A stretch of 64,000 nucleotides of DNA from OLB6 sp964467455. Its GTDB lineage: Bacteria > Bacteroidota > Ignavibacteria > Kapaibacteriales > Kapaibacteriaceae. Each line of letters begins with the position of its first letter. Within the stretch, counting starts at the first letter, position 1. The position numbers were made by a program, and so were the translations under genes. The notes beneath the pieces are model-generated. The model made no database searches and was not told the DNA's origin. It saw only the letters and a program-made list of their open reading frames with translations. Shown one piece after another: positions 43,594-52,997 of this stretch. The stretch spans positions 1 through 64,000 of the forward strand of contig CAYXQJ010000014.1 of NCBI GenBank assembly GCA_964467455.1. The letters run 5' to 3'.

Positions 43594-45824
43594 TCAAGAA
43601 CATCGACATTGCAGGCATGCACTGTGCTGCCTGCGTGCAGCGCGTTGAGAACGAACTACTCAAGACACCCGGCGTCACTTCGGCATCCGTCAACCTGATC
43701 GCCAATCGCGCGTCGGTAGAGATCGATGTATCCGTTGCGACCGATGACGTACTCATAACAGCTATCCAACATGCCGGCTATAGCGCCGAAGCCGTCTACG
43801 AGCCTCGCGAACGCTCCTTCTCGTCCAGTGCTGCCGACCGGCAGCACCTCGCCGCATCAGAACTGCGTCGATCGTTGATCATCTCGGCCCCGCTGACACT
43901 CGTGATCATGGTACTCTCCATGGGTTCCATGGCGATCGGCCGTCCGTTGATCGGCGAGGCCGACACCACGAACCTCGTCTTGTTTGCGTTGACCTTGCCC
44001 GTGTTGTGGTCCGGACGCAGTTTCTTCCGTGGCGCGTGGATGGCCACCATTCATCGTGCCGCCACGATGGACACACTTGTCTCGATCGGCACGGGTGCCG
44101 CCTTCCTCTTCAGTGCGGTGGCAACACTCGCCCCCTCCCTGATGCATGAACATGACGGTCACGTTGGGGCTTATTACGATACGACGGCAACGATCATCAC
44201 GCTGATCCTGCTGGGACGCTGGCTGGAGGCCCGTGCAAAAGGACGAACGGCCGAAGCACTGCAGGCCTTGTTGGAATTACGCGCACCCGTCGCCCACGTC
44301 CTTCGCGATGGTGTGGTGACCGACATCCACACGAACGATCTCCGGATCAACGACACGATCATCATTCGTCCCGGAGAACGTATCCCTTCTGATGCCATCA
44401 TTATGGAGGGGGCAAGCACGATCGATGAGTCAATGCTCACTGGCGAGTCGATGCCCGTCTCGAAGTACCAAGGTGCATCGATCACGGGCGGCACGATCAA
44501 TCTCACCGGTGCGCTCACGGCAAGGATCACTGCGGTCGGCGCAGATACAGTACTTGCCGGCATCATTCGTGCCGTTGAACGCGCACAAGAGAGCAAGGCA
44601 CCCATTCAACGACTGGCCGATCGGATCAGTGCTGTGTTCGTGCCGATCGTGCTCGTGATCGCGGCGATCACCTTTGTTGCGTGGTATGTGATCGGCGGAC
44701 CTGAGCACGGTCTTCAGCAAGCGTTGGTAACGGCGATCTCGGTCTTGATCATCGCCTGTCCATGCGCCCTGGGGCTGGCAACACCAACGGCCATCATTGT
44801 CGGCAGCGGCGCTGCTGCACGAAAGGGGATCCTGTTCACCACAGCAGAAAGTCTCGAGGTCTTGCATACGGCCGGCGAAGTGCTGTTCGACAAGACCGGG
44901 ACGATCACCGTTGGGTCACCAACCGTGCAGCGATTCACCATGCACAGCGCGCGGATCACGGAAGAACGACTTCGCGCGATCGTTGCCTCTGTTGAGTCTC
45001 GCTCCGAACATCCTCTCGCTATGGCACTGACGGCATTCACGGCCTCGAATGACGATCTGCTCGAAACACGTGCGGTGACCGCAGTAGCCGGTAAAGGTGT
45101 CACGGCAACTGTGGGTGGACATCGCGTTCGCATCGGCAACGAGGCCTTGATGGCCGACGCCATGTTGTTGCTTCCTGAGAACGTGCAACGCGATATGGAG
45201 ACCGATGCTGCGTCGGGCCATACGACCGTACTCGTTGCCGTGGATGGTTCGATCACTGCTACCTTCGGCATCGGCGATACGATCCGCCCCGAAGCGTCGG
45301 CCGTGATGCGCACACTCACCGACCGCGGCATCCGCGTTGCCATGATCACCGGCGACCGTCCGGCCGTGGCCGCGAAGATCGGTGCACAGGTTGGGATCTA
45401 CGACATTTCCGCCGGCGTGCTTCCAACCAAAAAGGCCGAGATCGTCGACCGCCATCAAGACCGCGGCATTGTCGTCATGGTTGGCGACGGGATCAACGAT
45501 GCGCCCGCTTTGGCACAAGCCGACGTTGGTGTAGCGATCGGAACTGGCACGGATGTGGCGAAAACAACGGCCGACATCACCCTCGTACGGCCGGACCTCC
45601 GCCTGCTGATCGAAGCCATGGCGATCTCGAAGGCCACGGTACGCACCATCCGTCAGAATCTCTTCTTCGCCTTTGTTTACAACACCTTAGGGATCCCGTT
45701 GGCCGCCGGTTTGTTCGTGTTTTGGACGGGATGGACGCTCTCTCCGATGGTCGCTGCGGCCGCGATGGCGCTGAGTTCGGTGACCGTTGTGAGCAATGCT
45801 TTGCGACTTAAGAGAATCGCCTAG
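43590..45824 (+). CDS. copA: Copper-exporting P1B-type ATPase
   Basis: 744 residues. One N-terminal heavy-metal-binding domain with GMHCAACVQRVE, eight transmembrane helices, the membrane metal site ACPCALGLATP, the phosphorylation motif DKTGTITVG, the SEHPLA nucleotide-site motif, and the hinge VGDGINDAPAL. These are features of Cu+-exporting P1B-1 ATPases. It moves Cu+ from cytoplasm to periplasm using ATP. A copper chaperone or CueR/CsoR regulator is not adjacent. Shares an overlap with the tfoX-like gene. Confidence 0.96.
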   Translation: MIKNIDIAGMHCAACVQRVENELLKTPGVTSASVNLIANRASVEIDVSVATDDVLITAIQHAGYSAEAVYEPRERSFSSSAADRQHLAASELRRSLIISAPLTLVIMVLSMGSMAIGRPLIGEADTTNLVLFALTLPVLWSGRSFFRGAWMATIHRAATMDTLVSIGTGAAFLFSAVATLAPSLMHEHDGHVGAYYDTTATIITLILLGRWLEARAKGRTAEALQALLELRAPVAHVLRDGVVTDIHTNDLRINDTIIIRPGERIPSDAIIMEGASTIDESMLTGESMPVSKYQGASITGGTINLTGALTARITAVGADTVLAGIIRAVERAQESKAPIQRLADRISAVFVPIVLVIAAITFVAWYVIGGPEHGLQQALVTAISVLIIACPCALGLATPTAIIVGSGAAARKGILFTTAESLEVLHTAGEVLFDKTGTITVGSPTVQRFTMHSARITEERLRAIVASVESRSEHPLAMALTAFTASNDDLLETRAVTAVAGKGVTATVGGHRVRIGNEALMADAMLLLPENVQRDMETDAASGHTTVLVAVDGSITATFGIGDTIRPEASAVMRTLTDRGIRVAMITGDRPAVAAKIGAQVGIYDISAGVLPTKKAEIVDRHQDRGIVVMVGDGINDAPALAQADVGVAIGTGTDVAKTTADITLVRPDLRLLIEAMAISKATVRTIRQNLFFAFVYNTLGIPLAAGLFVFWTGWTLSPMVAAAAMALSSVTVVSNALRLKRIA

Positions 45825-45851
45825 CAAAAAACGTGCTATTTTTCCGGTGTC

Positions 45852-46418
45852 ATGCTGACGCTGGACCATTTACTGATCGACCAGGGCGTCCTTGATGCCC
45901 GATTTGCCTGCGACGTTGTTCGTTGCAAGGGGGCGTGTTGCACCCTTCCCGGAGGTGCGGGAGCACCTCTCCGAGAAGAAGAAGTTCAGTTGGTGCGTGA
46001 TGCGGTCGCCGCTGCCGCTCCATATCTCACACAACGTTCTCGTGATCACATCGCTCAGCATGGTCCCGTTGAATCCTTCGGAGGCAACTGGGCAACAACA
46101 TGCATTGATGATCGCGACTGCGTCTTTGTCCGATATGAAGGAGACATTGCAACGTGTGCCATCGAAAAGGCATGGCATGCCGGCGAGTCACCATTTCGGA
46201 AGCCACTGTCATGTCACCTCTTCCCTATCCGCATCGCCAACTTTGGCGGACCCTATGTGCACTATGAACAGTTCGACGAATGTGCACCCGGCAGAGAACT
46301 CGGTGAACAAGAAGGCACACTGTTGGTAGAATCCGTTCGCGATGCTCTTGTGCGCGCCTTCGGCGAAGACCTTACACAGCACCTGATCGATGCCGCCAAG
46401 AATGGAGGTCATGCATGA
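45852..46418 (+). CDS. DUF3109 cysteine-rich protein
   Basis: 188 residues with eight cysteines: ARFACDVVRCKGACCTLPG near the N-terminus, then WATTCIDDRDCVF, IATCAIEKA and SCHLFPIR plus DECAPG. This matches DUF3109, a relative of the YkgJ-type CxxCxxxCC proteins that may bind zinc or an iron-sulfur cluster. Function unknown. Its stop overlaps the rpoN start by 4 nt, so it is co-translated with the sigma factor. Confidence 0.88.
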   Translation: MLTLDHLLIDQGVLDARFACDVVRCKGACCTLPGGAGAPLREEEVQLVRDAVAAAAPYLTQRSRDHIAQHGPVESFGGNWATTCIDDRDCVFVRYEGDIATCAIEKAWHAGESPFRKPLSCHLFPIRIANFGGPYVHYEQFDECAPGRELGEQEGTLLVESVRDALVRAFGEDLTQHLIDAAKNGGHA

Positions 46419-48052
46419 AGCTTGGTCTCAACCTACAGGCATCACTACAGCAGACACTCACCCCGCAGCAGATCCAGTATCTGAAGCTGCTACAGCTATC
46501 AGCTCTGCAGTTCGAACAACACGTGCGCACCGAGATCGAGAACAATCCGATGCTGGAGGAGTCGCGCGAAGAGACCTTTCAGGAGACCTCACAGGAGACC
46601 TTTCAGGAGACCTTTCAGGAGACCTCACAGGAGACCTTTCAGGGGATCCCTCGGGAGACTTACTCAGAGACTTACTCAGAGACTAACTCAGAGACCAACT
46701 CAGAGACCAACTCAGAGACCAACACGCAGACTGATGAAGGGTTTGACTTCTACAAACTCCTCTGGGGCGAAGATGCGTCCGCTTCGAAGTCGATCGACTA
46801 CAGTCCGAGCGACGACGATGATGATGACTATGGATACCAGGTGCGCGATGTCGTATCGCTCGAAGAAGAGTTGATGGAGCAGCTTCGCTATCTGCCGATC
46901 CCGACCGAACAACGGCTGTTTGGTGAGTATGTGATCGGCAACGTCGACACTGACGGCTATCTGCGTCGCCCCCTTGATGAATTGATCGACGAGATCAACG
47001 CCAACTTTGCTGAACACAATCTTGCCCTACAAGCACCGGAGCTTCTTGGGACAAAGAATACCGGATTTGAGCGCGACATCATCGAAGAGGTCGATGTTCT
47101 GCTAGAACCGATCACACCGAAGATCGCCGAGGTGGTGTTGAAGCGTATTCAATCGCTCGACCCTCCGGGATATGCAAGCCGTACGGTGCAGGAATGTCTG
47201 GTTGCCCAGCTCCGTGCCATAGAAAGGCCAAATGCAGCGCAGAAGCTTGCCCTTCTCGTGCTGACGCAGGCATACGATGGCTTTGCCATGAAGCACTACC
47301 ACGTGATCGAACGCCAACTTGACGTTACGGAGAACTATCTCCGCGAAGCACTTGAAGTGATCCGCAATCTTAACCCGCGGCCGGGTGGCGGCACCTTCGG
47401 ACACGAGATCAACACCGTTGTTCCGGACTTTACGGTTGAGCGTACAGAGGATGGCTCCGACATTCTCATCACCGTGAACGACAGCCGGCTCCCGATCCTC
47501 AAGGTGAGCAATGCCTACGAACGATTGAAGAAAGAATCGAGCTATCACAAGTTCAACAAAGAGACGCGCGAATTCCTTCGGAAGAAGTTCGAAGATGCCA
47601 AGTTCCTCATGCAGGCCATCCGTCAGCGTAAGCATACGATGCTGCGCGTGATGACGGCCATCGCCGGCCTCCAGCGCGACTTTTTCTTTGAAGGTCCGCA
47701 GTCACTCAAGCCCCTGATCTATCGCGACGTTGCCGAGGTCACCGGCCTTGACATCTCCACGGTCTGTCGCATCGTGAATGGTAAATACGTGCAAACCGAG
47801 TTCGGCACATTCGAACTCAAGTACTTCTTCAGCGAATCCTTGGTCACCGACGACGGCGAAGAGGTCTCGACACGCATCATCAAACAGAAGATCAAAGAAA
47901 TGATCGATGCAGAGTCGAAGGGTAAACCGTTAAGCGACGAAAAGATCGCCAAGAACCTTAAGACCGCCGGCTACAATGTTGCTCGACGGACCGTTGCGAA
48001 GTACCGCGAACAACTCCGCATCCCCGTTGCTCGACTTCGGCGCGAGCTCTAA
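46415..48052 (+). CDS. rpoN: RNA polymerase sigma-54 factor with a tetrapeptide-repeat linker
   Basis: 545 residues. Region I is intact (MKLGLNLQASLQQTLTPQQI ... ENNPMLE). The acidic region II is enlarged by 14 tetrapeptides of the ETFQ/ETSQ/ETYS/ETNS type (about residues 52-107), followed by a poly-Asp stretch (SPSDDDDDDYGY). The core-binding domain and the C-terminal RpoN box ARRTVAKYREQL are present. It needs AAA+ enhancer-binding activators; none is in this window. The linker repeats come from 12-bp tandem units and could vary in number without frameshift. Confidence 0.95.
   Translation: MKLGLNLQASLQQTLTPQQIQYLKLLQLSALQFEQHVRTEIENNPMLEESREETFQETSQETFQETFQETSQETFQGIPRETYSETYSETNSETNSETNSETNTQTDEGFDFYKLLWGEDASASKSIDYSPSDDDDDDYGYQVRDVVSLEEELMEQLRYLPIPTEQRLFGEYVIGNVDTDGYLRRPLDELIDEINANFAEHNLALQAPELLGTKNTGFERDIIEEVDVLLEPITPKIAEVVLKRIQSLDPPGYASRTVQECLVAQLRAIERPNAAQKLALLVLTQAYDGFAMKHYHVIERQLDVTENYLREALEVIRNLNPRPGGGTFGHEINTVVPDFTVERTEDGSDILITVNDSRLPILKVSNAYERLKKESSYHKFNKETREFLRKKFEDAKFLMQAIRQRKHTMLRVMTAIAGLQRDFFFEGPQSLKPLIYRDVAEVTGLDISTVCRIVNGKYVQTEFGTFELKYFFSESLVTDDGEEVSTRIIKQKIKEMIDAESKGKPLSDEKIAKNLKTAGYNVARRTVAKYREQLRIPVARLRREL
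46568..46735. repeat. 12-bp tandem array in rpoN
   Basis: About fourteen units; the first half is GAGACCTTTCAG-like, the second GAGACTAACTCA-like. Encodes the ETxx tetrapeptides of the sigma-54 region II linker. Confidence 0.92.
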
Positions 48053-48082
48053 GCGGTTCTGTACGCATTCTTACACGCAGTC

Positions 48083-48943
48083 TTACTTGAATACCTTCGG
48101 CACGACCAACTTCATCGAGATATCCAGTGCAACAGCGCTATGGGTGATGGCGCCGACGCTCACGTAGTCCACACCTGCCGCTGCATAGTCACGGATGTTA
48201 TCGAATGTGATCCCGCCGCTTGCCTCGGTCTCGATCTTCTTGTTGACGAGACGAACACCTTCAGCAACGAGGTCGGGCGTGAAATTGTCGAACATCACCC
48301 TGCTCACACCTTCACACGCCAAGATCTCACGAACGTCGTCAAGATTCGCCGCTTCCACTTCGATCGGAACGGGTACTCTGCCCTTCATCTCGGCTACGCA
48401 CTGACTCACGGCTTCGGTGATGCCGCCGGCGGCCGTGATGTGATTGTCCTTGATCATCACCATGTCGAATAATCCGATGCGGTGATTCACTGCGCCCCCA
48501 ATGTGCGTGGCATATTTGTCCAACACACGCCAGCCGGGAATGGTCTTGCGTGTATCTAGCACACGCGCACCTGTGCCGGCGATGCGATCCACATAGGTCT
48601 TCGTCTTGGTCGCAACACCACTCATGCGCTGAAGGAAGTTCAACGCCGTACGCTCTGCTGCCAAGAGCGCATGCGCCGGACCTTCGACCGTGGCCACAAC
48701 GGTCCCGGCTTGTATGATGTCGCCTTCCTTCACCTTCAGGTCGATACGGACATCCGGCGAAAACTCGCGGAACACTAACGGTAGGAGCGGTAATCCACAG
48801 ATCACACCATCCTGCTTGACGAGGAATCGCGCCGATGCCGATGCTTCGGTGCTGACGGTGAGCTCTGTGGTGATATCACCAGAGCCAACATCTTCGTGGA
48901 TGGCGAATTGGATGAGGCGGAGGATGGAGGAGGAGTTTAACAT
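48083..48943 (-). CDS. nadC: Quinolinate phosphoribosyltransferase (decarboxylating)
   Basis: 286 residues, full length. It converts quinolinate and PRPP to nicotinate mononucleotide in de novo NAD synthesis. Motifs: EDVGSGDITTE, AAERTALNFLQRMSGVAT, DTRKTIPGWRVLDKYA, GGAVNHRIGLFDMVMIKDNH, and EVEAANLDDV, with SGGITFDNIRDYAAAGVDYVSVGA near the end. It is the last gene of the pfkA-nadK run; nadA and nadB are not in this window. Convergent with rpoN, with no obvious terminator in the 30-bp gap. Confidence 0.96.
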   Translation of the reverse strand: MLNSSSILRLIQFAIHEDVGSGDITTELTVSTEASASARFLVKQDGVICGLPLLPLVFREFSPDVRIDLKVKEGDIIQAGTVVATVEGPAHALLAAERTALNFLQRMSGVATKTKTYVDRIAGTGARVLDTRKTIPGWRVLDKYATHIGGAVNHRIGLFDMVMIKDNHITAAGGITEAVSQCVAEMKGRVPVPIEVEAANLDDVREILACEGVSRVMFDNFTPDLVAEGVRLVNKKIETEASGGITFDNIRDYAAAGVDYVSVGAITHSAVALDISMKLVVPKVFK

Positions 48944-48975
48944 GCTAGTGTGCTAGTCGGCTAGATAGCTAGAAT
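48944..48975. repeat. GCTAGNNN octamer array (four units)
   Basis: GCTAGTGT, GCTAGTCG, GCTAGATA, GCTAGAAT. It lies between nadC and ade, just 5' of the nadC start. Related to the CTAGCNNN series at 22684-22731. Confidence 0.8.
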
Positions 48976-48981
48976 AGGTTG

Positions 48982-50577
48982 CTAGAAGCTTAGAGGTACG
49001 AAGTTAAAGGTGCGGCCGGAGAAGAGGCCTCTGTCGGATAGTTTTAGGTCGGGGATCACGAGGAGGGCCATGAAGGAGAGTGTCATGAACGGGGCGCGGA
49101 GTGGTGAACCGAGCGCCTTTGCTTTGGCATCCAAGGCAATGTACGTGGCCGTCACCTCTTCGCATGGACGGTCGCTCATCAGTCCGGCAACGGGTAAGGG
49201 AAGTACGTCGATCGCAGGTCCGTCAACGACGGCGAGTCCGCCGCGGTGGGTGATGATAGCGTTGATAGCCCGGACAAGCTCTTCATCGCTAACGCCAACT
49301 GCCACGATGTTGTGTGAATCGTGGGCCACGCTGCTTGCCAATGCGCCGCGTTGCAATCCGATGCCGGTGATGTAGGCCACGGCAGGTGGCGCTGCGTGAT
49401 AGCGGTTGACAACGACGATCTTCAAGACATCGGCGTCACCGATATGGCGATGTTCTTCCGAGGTCACCAACTGTCCGTCGTGTGCACCGATGACGCGGAT
49501 CTCTGCATCCGTCGGATCAACGGCGATCTCGGCTGCAGTGATCGGCGCCCGATCGAACTGATTGATCGGTGTGACGTCGACGCGATCGAACAGTGCTTGC
49601 CCCTTACGAGCAACACAGGTGCCGCGGATCCATGTTTCGTCGACGCGAAAGGATGTTTCATCACGAACGATGATGAGATCCGCAGAGTCACCTTCACGAA
49701 GCAGACCGATGGGTAGATGGTAGTGTTCTACCGGGTGGACGCTTGCTGCACGGAGGACATCAAAGAGATCGTATCCGAGTGCGAGCGCTCTCCGCACATG
49801 TTGATCGATGTGGCCAACAGACAACATATCGGGATGTGCATCATCACAACAGAACATCACGCGGTCGGAATGTGACGCCAATAAAGGATGCAGTGCTTCG
49901 AAGTTGCGAGCGGCAGAACCCTCGCGGATCAAGATCTTCATCCCAACAGCGACCTTGTCCAGAGCTTCTTCGAGTGTGAAACACTCGTGATCCGTAGAGA
50001 TCCCATGTGCCGCATACCGTGCTGCGTCATCACCACGCAGACCCGGAGCGTGACCGTCTACCGGACGTCCGGCCTCTTTAGCTGCGTCGATCTTTGCCAA
50101 CACATCAGGGTCATCGAACAATACGCCGGGCCAGTTCATCATCTCGCTGAGATATCGAATACGATCGTCCGTGAACAACTCGCGAATATGTTCAACGGTG
50201 ATCTCCGCACCTGCTGTTTCAAACGTTGTGGCCGGCACACAGGATGGAGCGCCGAACGAGAAGTTGAACGGCACCTTCTCACCGTTCTCGAGCATGAACC
50301 TGATGCCGTCCATTCCGCACACATTGGCGATCTCATGCGGATCGCTCACCGTGCCTACGGTGCCGTGCACCACGGCCATGCGCGCGAATTCTGACGGCAC
50401 GAGGAGTGATGATTCAACATGGACATGAGCGTCAACAAAACCGGGCATGATCAGTTGCGTCTCCGTGACGCTCTGATCTTCGATGATCGACGAAACACGT
50501 CCACCTTCGATCGTCACCACACCGGCAAAGATCCGCCGTGTGTGCACATCAACGATCCTACCTTTGAGCTGCTGCAT
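48982..50577 (-). CDS. ade: Adenine deaminase
   Basis: 531 residues from ATG 50577 (MQQLKGRIVDVH); an in-frame ATG seven codons upstream is also possible. Amidohydrolase fold with IMPGFVDAHVHVESSLL near the N-terminus (metal-binding His pair), SDPHEIANVCG, DGHAPGLRG, STDHECF and FCCDDAHPDML. It deaminates adenine to hypoxanthine. The 5' end overlaps the permease gene, so the two are co-translated. Confidence 0.95.
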   Translation of the reverse strand: MQQLKGRIVDVHTRRIFAGVVTIEGGRVSSIIEDQSVTETQLIMPGFVDAHVHVESSLLVPSEFARMAVVHGTVGTVSDPHEIANVCGMDGIRFMLENGEKVPFNFSFGAPSCVPATTFETAGAEITVEHIRELFTDDRIRYLSEMMNWPGVLFDDPDVLAKIDAAKEAGRPVDGHAPGLRGDDAARYAAHGISTDHECFTLEEALDKVAVGMKILIREGSAARNFEALHPLLASHSDRVMFCCDDAHPDMLSVGHIDQHVRRALALGYDLFDVLRAASVHPVEHYHLPIGLLREGDSADLIIVRDETSFRVDETWIRGTCVARKGQALFDRVDVTPINQFDRAPITAAEIAVDPTDAEIRVIGAHDGQLVTSEEHRHIGDADVLKIVVVNRYHAAPPAVAYITGIGLQRGALASSVAHDSHNIVAVGVSDEELVRAINAIITHRGGLAVVDGPAIDVLPLPVAGLMSDRPCEEVTATYIALDAKAKALGSPLRAPFMTLSFMALLVIPDLKLSDRGLFSGRTFNFVPLSF

Positions 50578-51883
50578 AACGTCCTCGTACAAACACAAAA
50601 TACACCGCTACTCCGATCAAGGGGGCGAGCAGACCCAATTGTTGCTGCAATGGCTTGGCCGAAGAGAAGATCCACAACCAACCGGCAATGGTCAACACGA
50701 CGGGGATCGGATAGAGCCACATGCGCCATGGCATGTTCTCAGCGCCAACACGCCGACGATACAGCACGAGTCCGATGGCTTGGGCGATGAACTGCGTGAA
50801 GACGCGCATGGCAATGATGGACTTGATCGCATCATCAAGTGTGAGCGTCAAGGAGAACACGATCCCCAAGCCCCCTAACACAAGAAGTGCAACATGGGGG
50901 AAGTTCTTTGTGGGATGTTCTTTGCCGAAGACGGAGAAGAAGAGACCGTCTTTCGCTGCTGCATAGGGAATGCGAGTGTAACCCAGCATCACACTGAAGA
51001 GTGACGAGAGAGCTACGAGCAAGACGAGTCCGGTGGCGAATTGTGCAACGACGTTATTGTGGATCGCCGTCATGAAGGTGCTCACCACAAACGATGATGA
51101 TGCCACCTCGTTGGCGGGGATCACGGCATAGATGGCGATCTGCATCAGCAGGTACAAGGCCGCGATGCCGGCGATGGAGATCATCATGCTGCGAGGGATC
51201 ACGCGTTCGGGTTCTTTGACCTCGGCACCAAGGTGGCAGATGTTGTAGTAGCCGAGATAGGAATACATCGTGGAGATGGAGGCAACACCAAGAGCGCCCC
51301 ACACGAAGTCGACACCGTTGACGGTGTTGGCAACATCAAATGCCCGCATTGGATCACCGTGCACAAATCCGCCGATGATGATCCAGGCCAGTGTTGCGAT
51401 CACGGCGATCCACAACACCACCGAGATCTTGCCGACATCACCAATGCGGCGATAGAGAAGGATCACAAGCACGGTGATCAATCCGGCAGCGACCAGTCGC
51501 GAACCCATCTGCGTCATCGGCATGATAAAGCCGAGGTACTTGGCAAAGCCAAGTGCGCCCGACGTGACAACAAGTGGTGCTTGGAAGACCGTCTGCCACA
51601 CAAAGAGAAAGGCCATCAAGCGGCCCCAGGTATCACGTCCGTAGGTCTCACGCAAGAATGCGTACGAACCGCCCGCACGCGGCAGCTTGGCACCGAGTTC
51701 GCTCCAAATGCTGGCGTCAACAAAGGATAGTGCTGCACCGCAGACCCACGCTAAAAGCGCCATTGGGGCAGAGCCCATCGTGGCGGCAACGAGTGCCGTT
51801 GTGATGAATGGTCCGATGCCCACCATGTCGATCATGTTGAGCGCCGTTGCCTGTACGGCACTGAGTTCGCGGCGTAGGGTCAT
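50558..51883 (-). CDS. APC-superfamily amino-acid/polyamine permease
   Basis: 441 residues with about twelve transmembrane helices. Family signs: MVGIGPFITTALV in TM1, the LPRAGGSYAFLRETYG segment and GYYNICHLGAEVKEPERVIPRS. APC permeases import amino acids, polyamines or related cations. Placement between nadK and ade hints at a nucleobase or amino-acid link, but the substrate cannot be read from sequence. It starts 1 bp after the nadK stop. Confidence 0.9.
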   Translation of the reverse strand: MTLRRELSAVQATALNMIDMVGIGPFITTALVAATMGSAPMALLAWVCGAALSFVDASIWSELGAKLPRAGGSYAFLRETYGRDTWGRLMAFLFVWQTVFQAPLVVTSGALGFAKYLGFIMPMTQMGSRLVAAGLITVLVILLYRRIGDVGKISVVLWIAVIATLAWIIIGGFVHGDPMRAFDVANTVNGVDFVWGALGVASISTMYSYLGYYNICHLGAEVKEPERVIPRSMMISIAGIAALYLLMQIAIYAVIPANEVASSSFVVSTFMTAIHNNVVAQFATGLVLLVALSSLFSVMLGYTRIPYAAAKDGLFFSVFGKEHPTKNFPHVALLVLGGLGIVFSLTLTLDDAIKSIIAMRVFTQFIAQAIGLVLYRRRVGAENMPWRMWLYPIPVVLTIAGWLWIFSSAKPLQQQLGLLAPLIGVAVYFVFVRGRYAAAQR

Positions 51884-52750
51884 CTATTTCCGCGTTGCAT
51901 CGGCCGACCACAGAAGCTTCTCGCGAAGCAGGTCGTAGTAGGTATTGTCGGCACGCTTGACAAGCTTGACGCAGTGATCACTTTTTTTGACCAGCACCTC
52001 TTGTCCGCCTGCGAGTGTTGCAACGATCCGTCCATCGGCCACCACGTGCGCTTCCGCGCCTTCGCTGGGGATCGTGAAGCGAACCTCGTTCGTGTCGTTG
52101 ATGATCAACGGACGCAGCGTGAGGGTATGGGGCGAGATCGGCGTGATACACAATACTTGTGCCGACGGTGCGATGATCGGTCCGCCCACGGCCAACGAAT
52201 ACGCCGTCGATCCCGTCGGCGTGGTCACGATCACCCCATCGGCGCGATAGTCCGCCACATGATGTTGATCGACGGTGGCACGCACTTGGATCATTTTTGA
52301 TTCGACGGCACGTTCGATCACGACCTCGTTGAGAGCATGGTACTCTTGGTCGCCGATCTGTACGGTGAGTGTAGTACGCTCTACCACACGATAGTTACCC
52401 TTAAGCACTTCCATGATGGCATCGTCAAGAAGCGTCACCGGAAACTCGGCAAGGAAGCCGAGTTTGCCAACGTTGACGCCCATGATCGGAACATCGGAGC
52501 CGATCAGGACATGGGCGATGCCAAGGAGTGTACCATCGCCTCCAAAGGAGATCACCATCTCGACATACTTGCCCAACTCCGTTGCAGAGCACGTTTCGCA
52601 CTTGCGGGCGACGGCCTCATCAACGGCTTCGGCAAGACCGTCTTCCAGGTACACTTCTACACCTTCTTCAAGAAGGCGCTCTGCGGCGTGGGTTGCCCAC
52701 TTCACAGCATCGGGTCGCGCAATGTAGGCGACGAGGGCGATCTTACGCAT
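51884..52750 (-). CDS. nadK: NAD kinase
   Basis: 288 residues. It phosphorylates NAD to NADP. The catalytic Asp motif FGGDGTLL, the NVGKLGFLAEF segment, NEVVIERAVESKMIQ and TPTGSTAYSLAVGGPI are present. It overlaps the small DUF1844 gene by 8 nt. Together with nadC at the end of the same run it gives an NAD(P) theme. Confidence 0.97.
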   Translation of the reverse strand: MRKIALVAYIARPDAVKWATHAAERLLEEGVEVYLEDGLAEAVDEAVARKCETCSATELGKYVEMVISFGGDGTLLGIAHVLIGSDVPIMGVNVGKLGFLAEFPVTLLDDAIMEVLKGNYRVVERTTLTVQIGDQEYHALNEVVIERAVESKMIQVRATVDQHHVADYRADGVIVTTPTGSTAYSLAVGGPIIAPSAQVLCITPISPHTLTLRPLIINDTNEVRFTIPSEGAEAHVVADGRIVATLAGGQEVLVKKSDHCVKLVKRADNTYYDLLREKLLWSADATRK

Positions 52751-52997
52751 CAGCGGTGTTCGTCTCTTCGACGTAGTTCAGCTTCAACGTCGCGATCGTC
52801 TGATCAAGGAACTTCTCGTCTTGAGCGTCGAGGTTGCCCCTTGTCTTTTCTTTGAGGATATCGAGAATGTCGATCACATACTTTGCATGATCGAGATTCT
52901 TCGTGATCTCATTCGTGGCAGGGTTGAGCATTTTGCCCAGAGCGACCATGCCTTCGAGTTGGAAGACTTGAATAAGCGTAAGGAATGTTGGCTTCAT
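52743..52997 (-). CDS. DUF1844 small protein
   Basis: 84 residues. The N-terminus MKPTFLTLIQVFQLEGMVAL is followed by GKMLNPATNE, typical of DUF1844, and the helical LDHAKYVIDILDILKEKT follows. Predicted mainly alpha-helical and cytoplasmic; function unknown. It overlaps both pfkA (4 nt) and nadK (8 nt). Confidence 0.88.
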   Translation of the reverse strand: MKPTFLTLIQVFQLEGMVALGKMLNPATNEITKNLDHAKYVIDILDILKEKTRGNLDAQDEKFLDQTIATLKLNYVEETNTADA

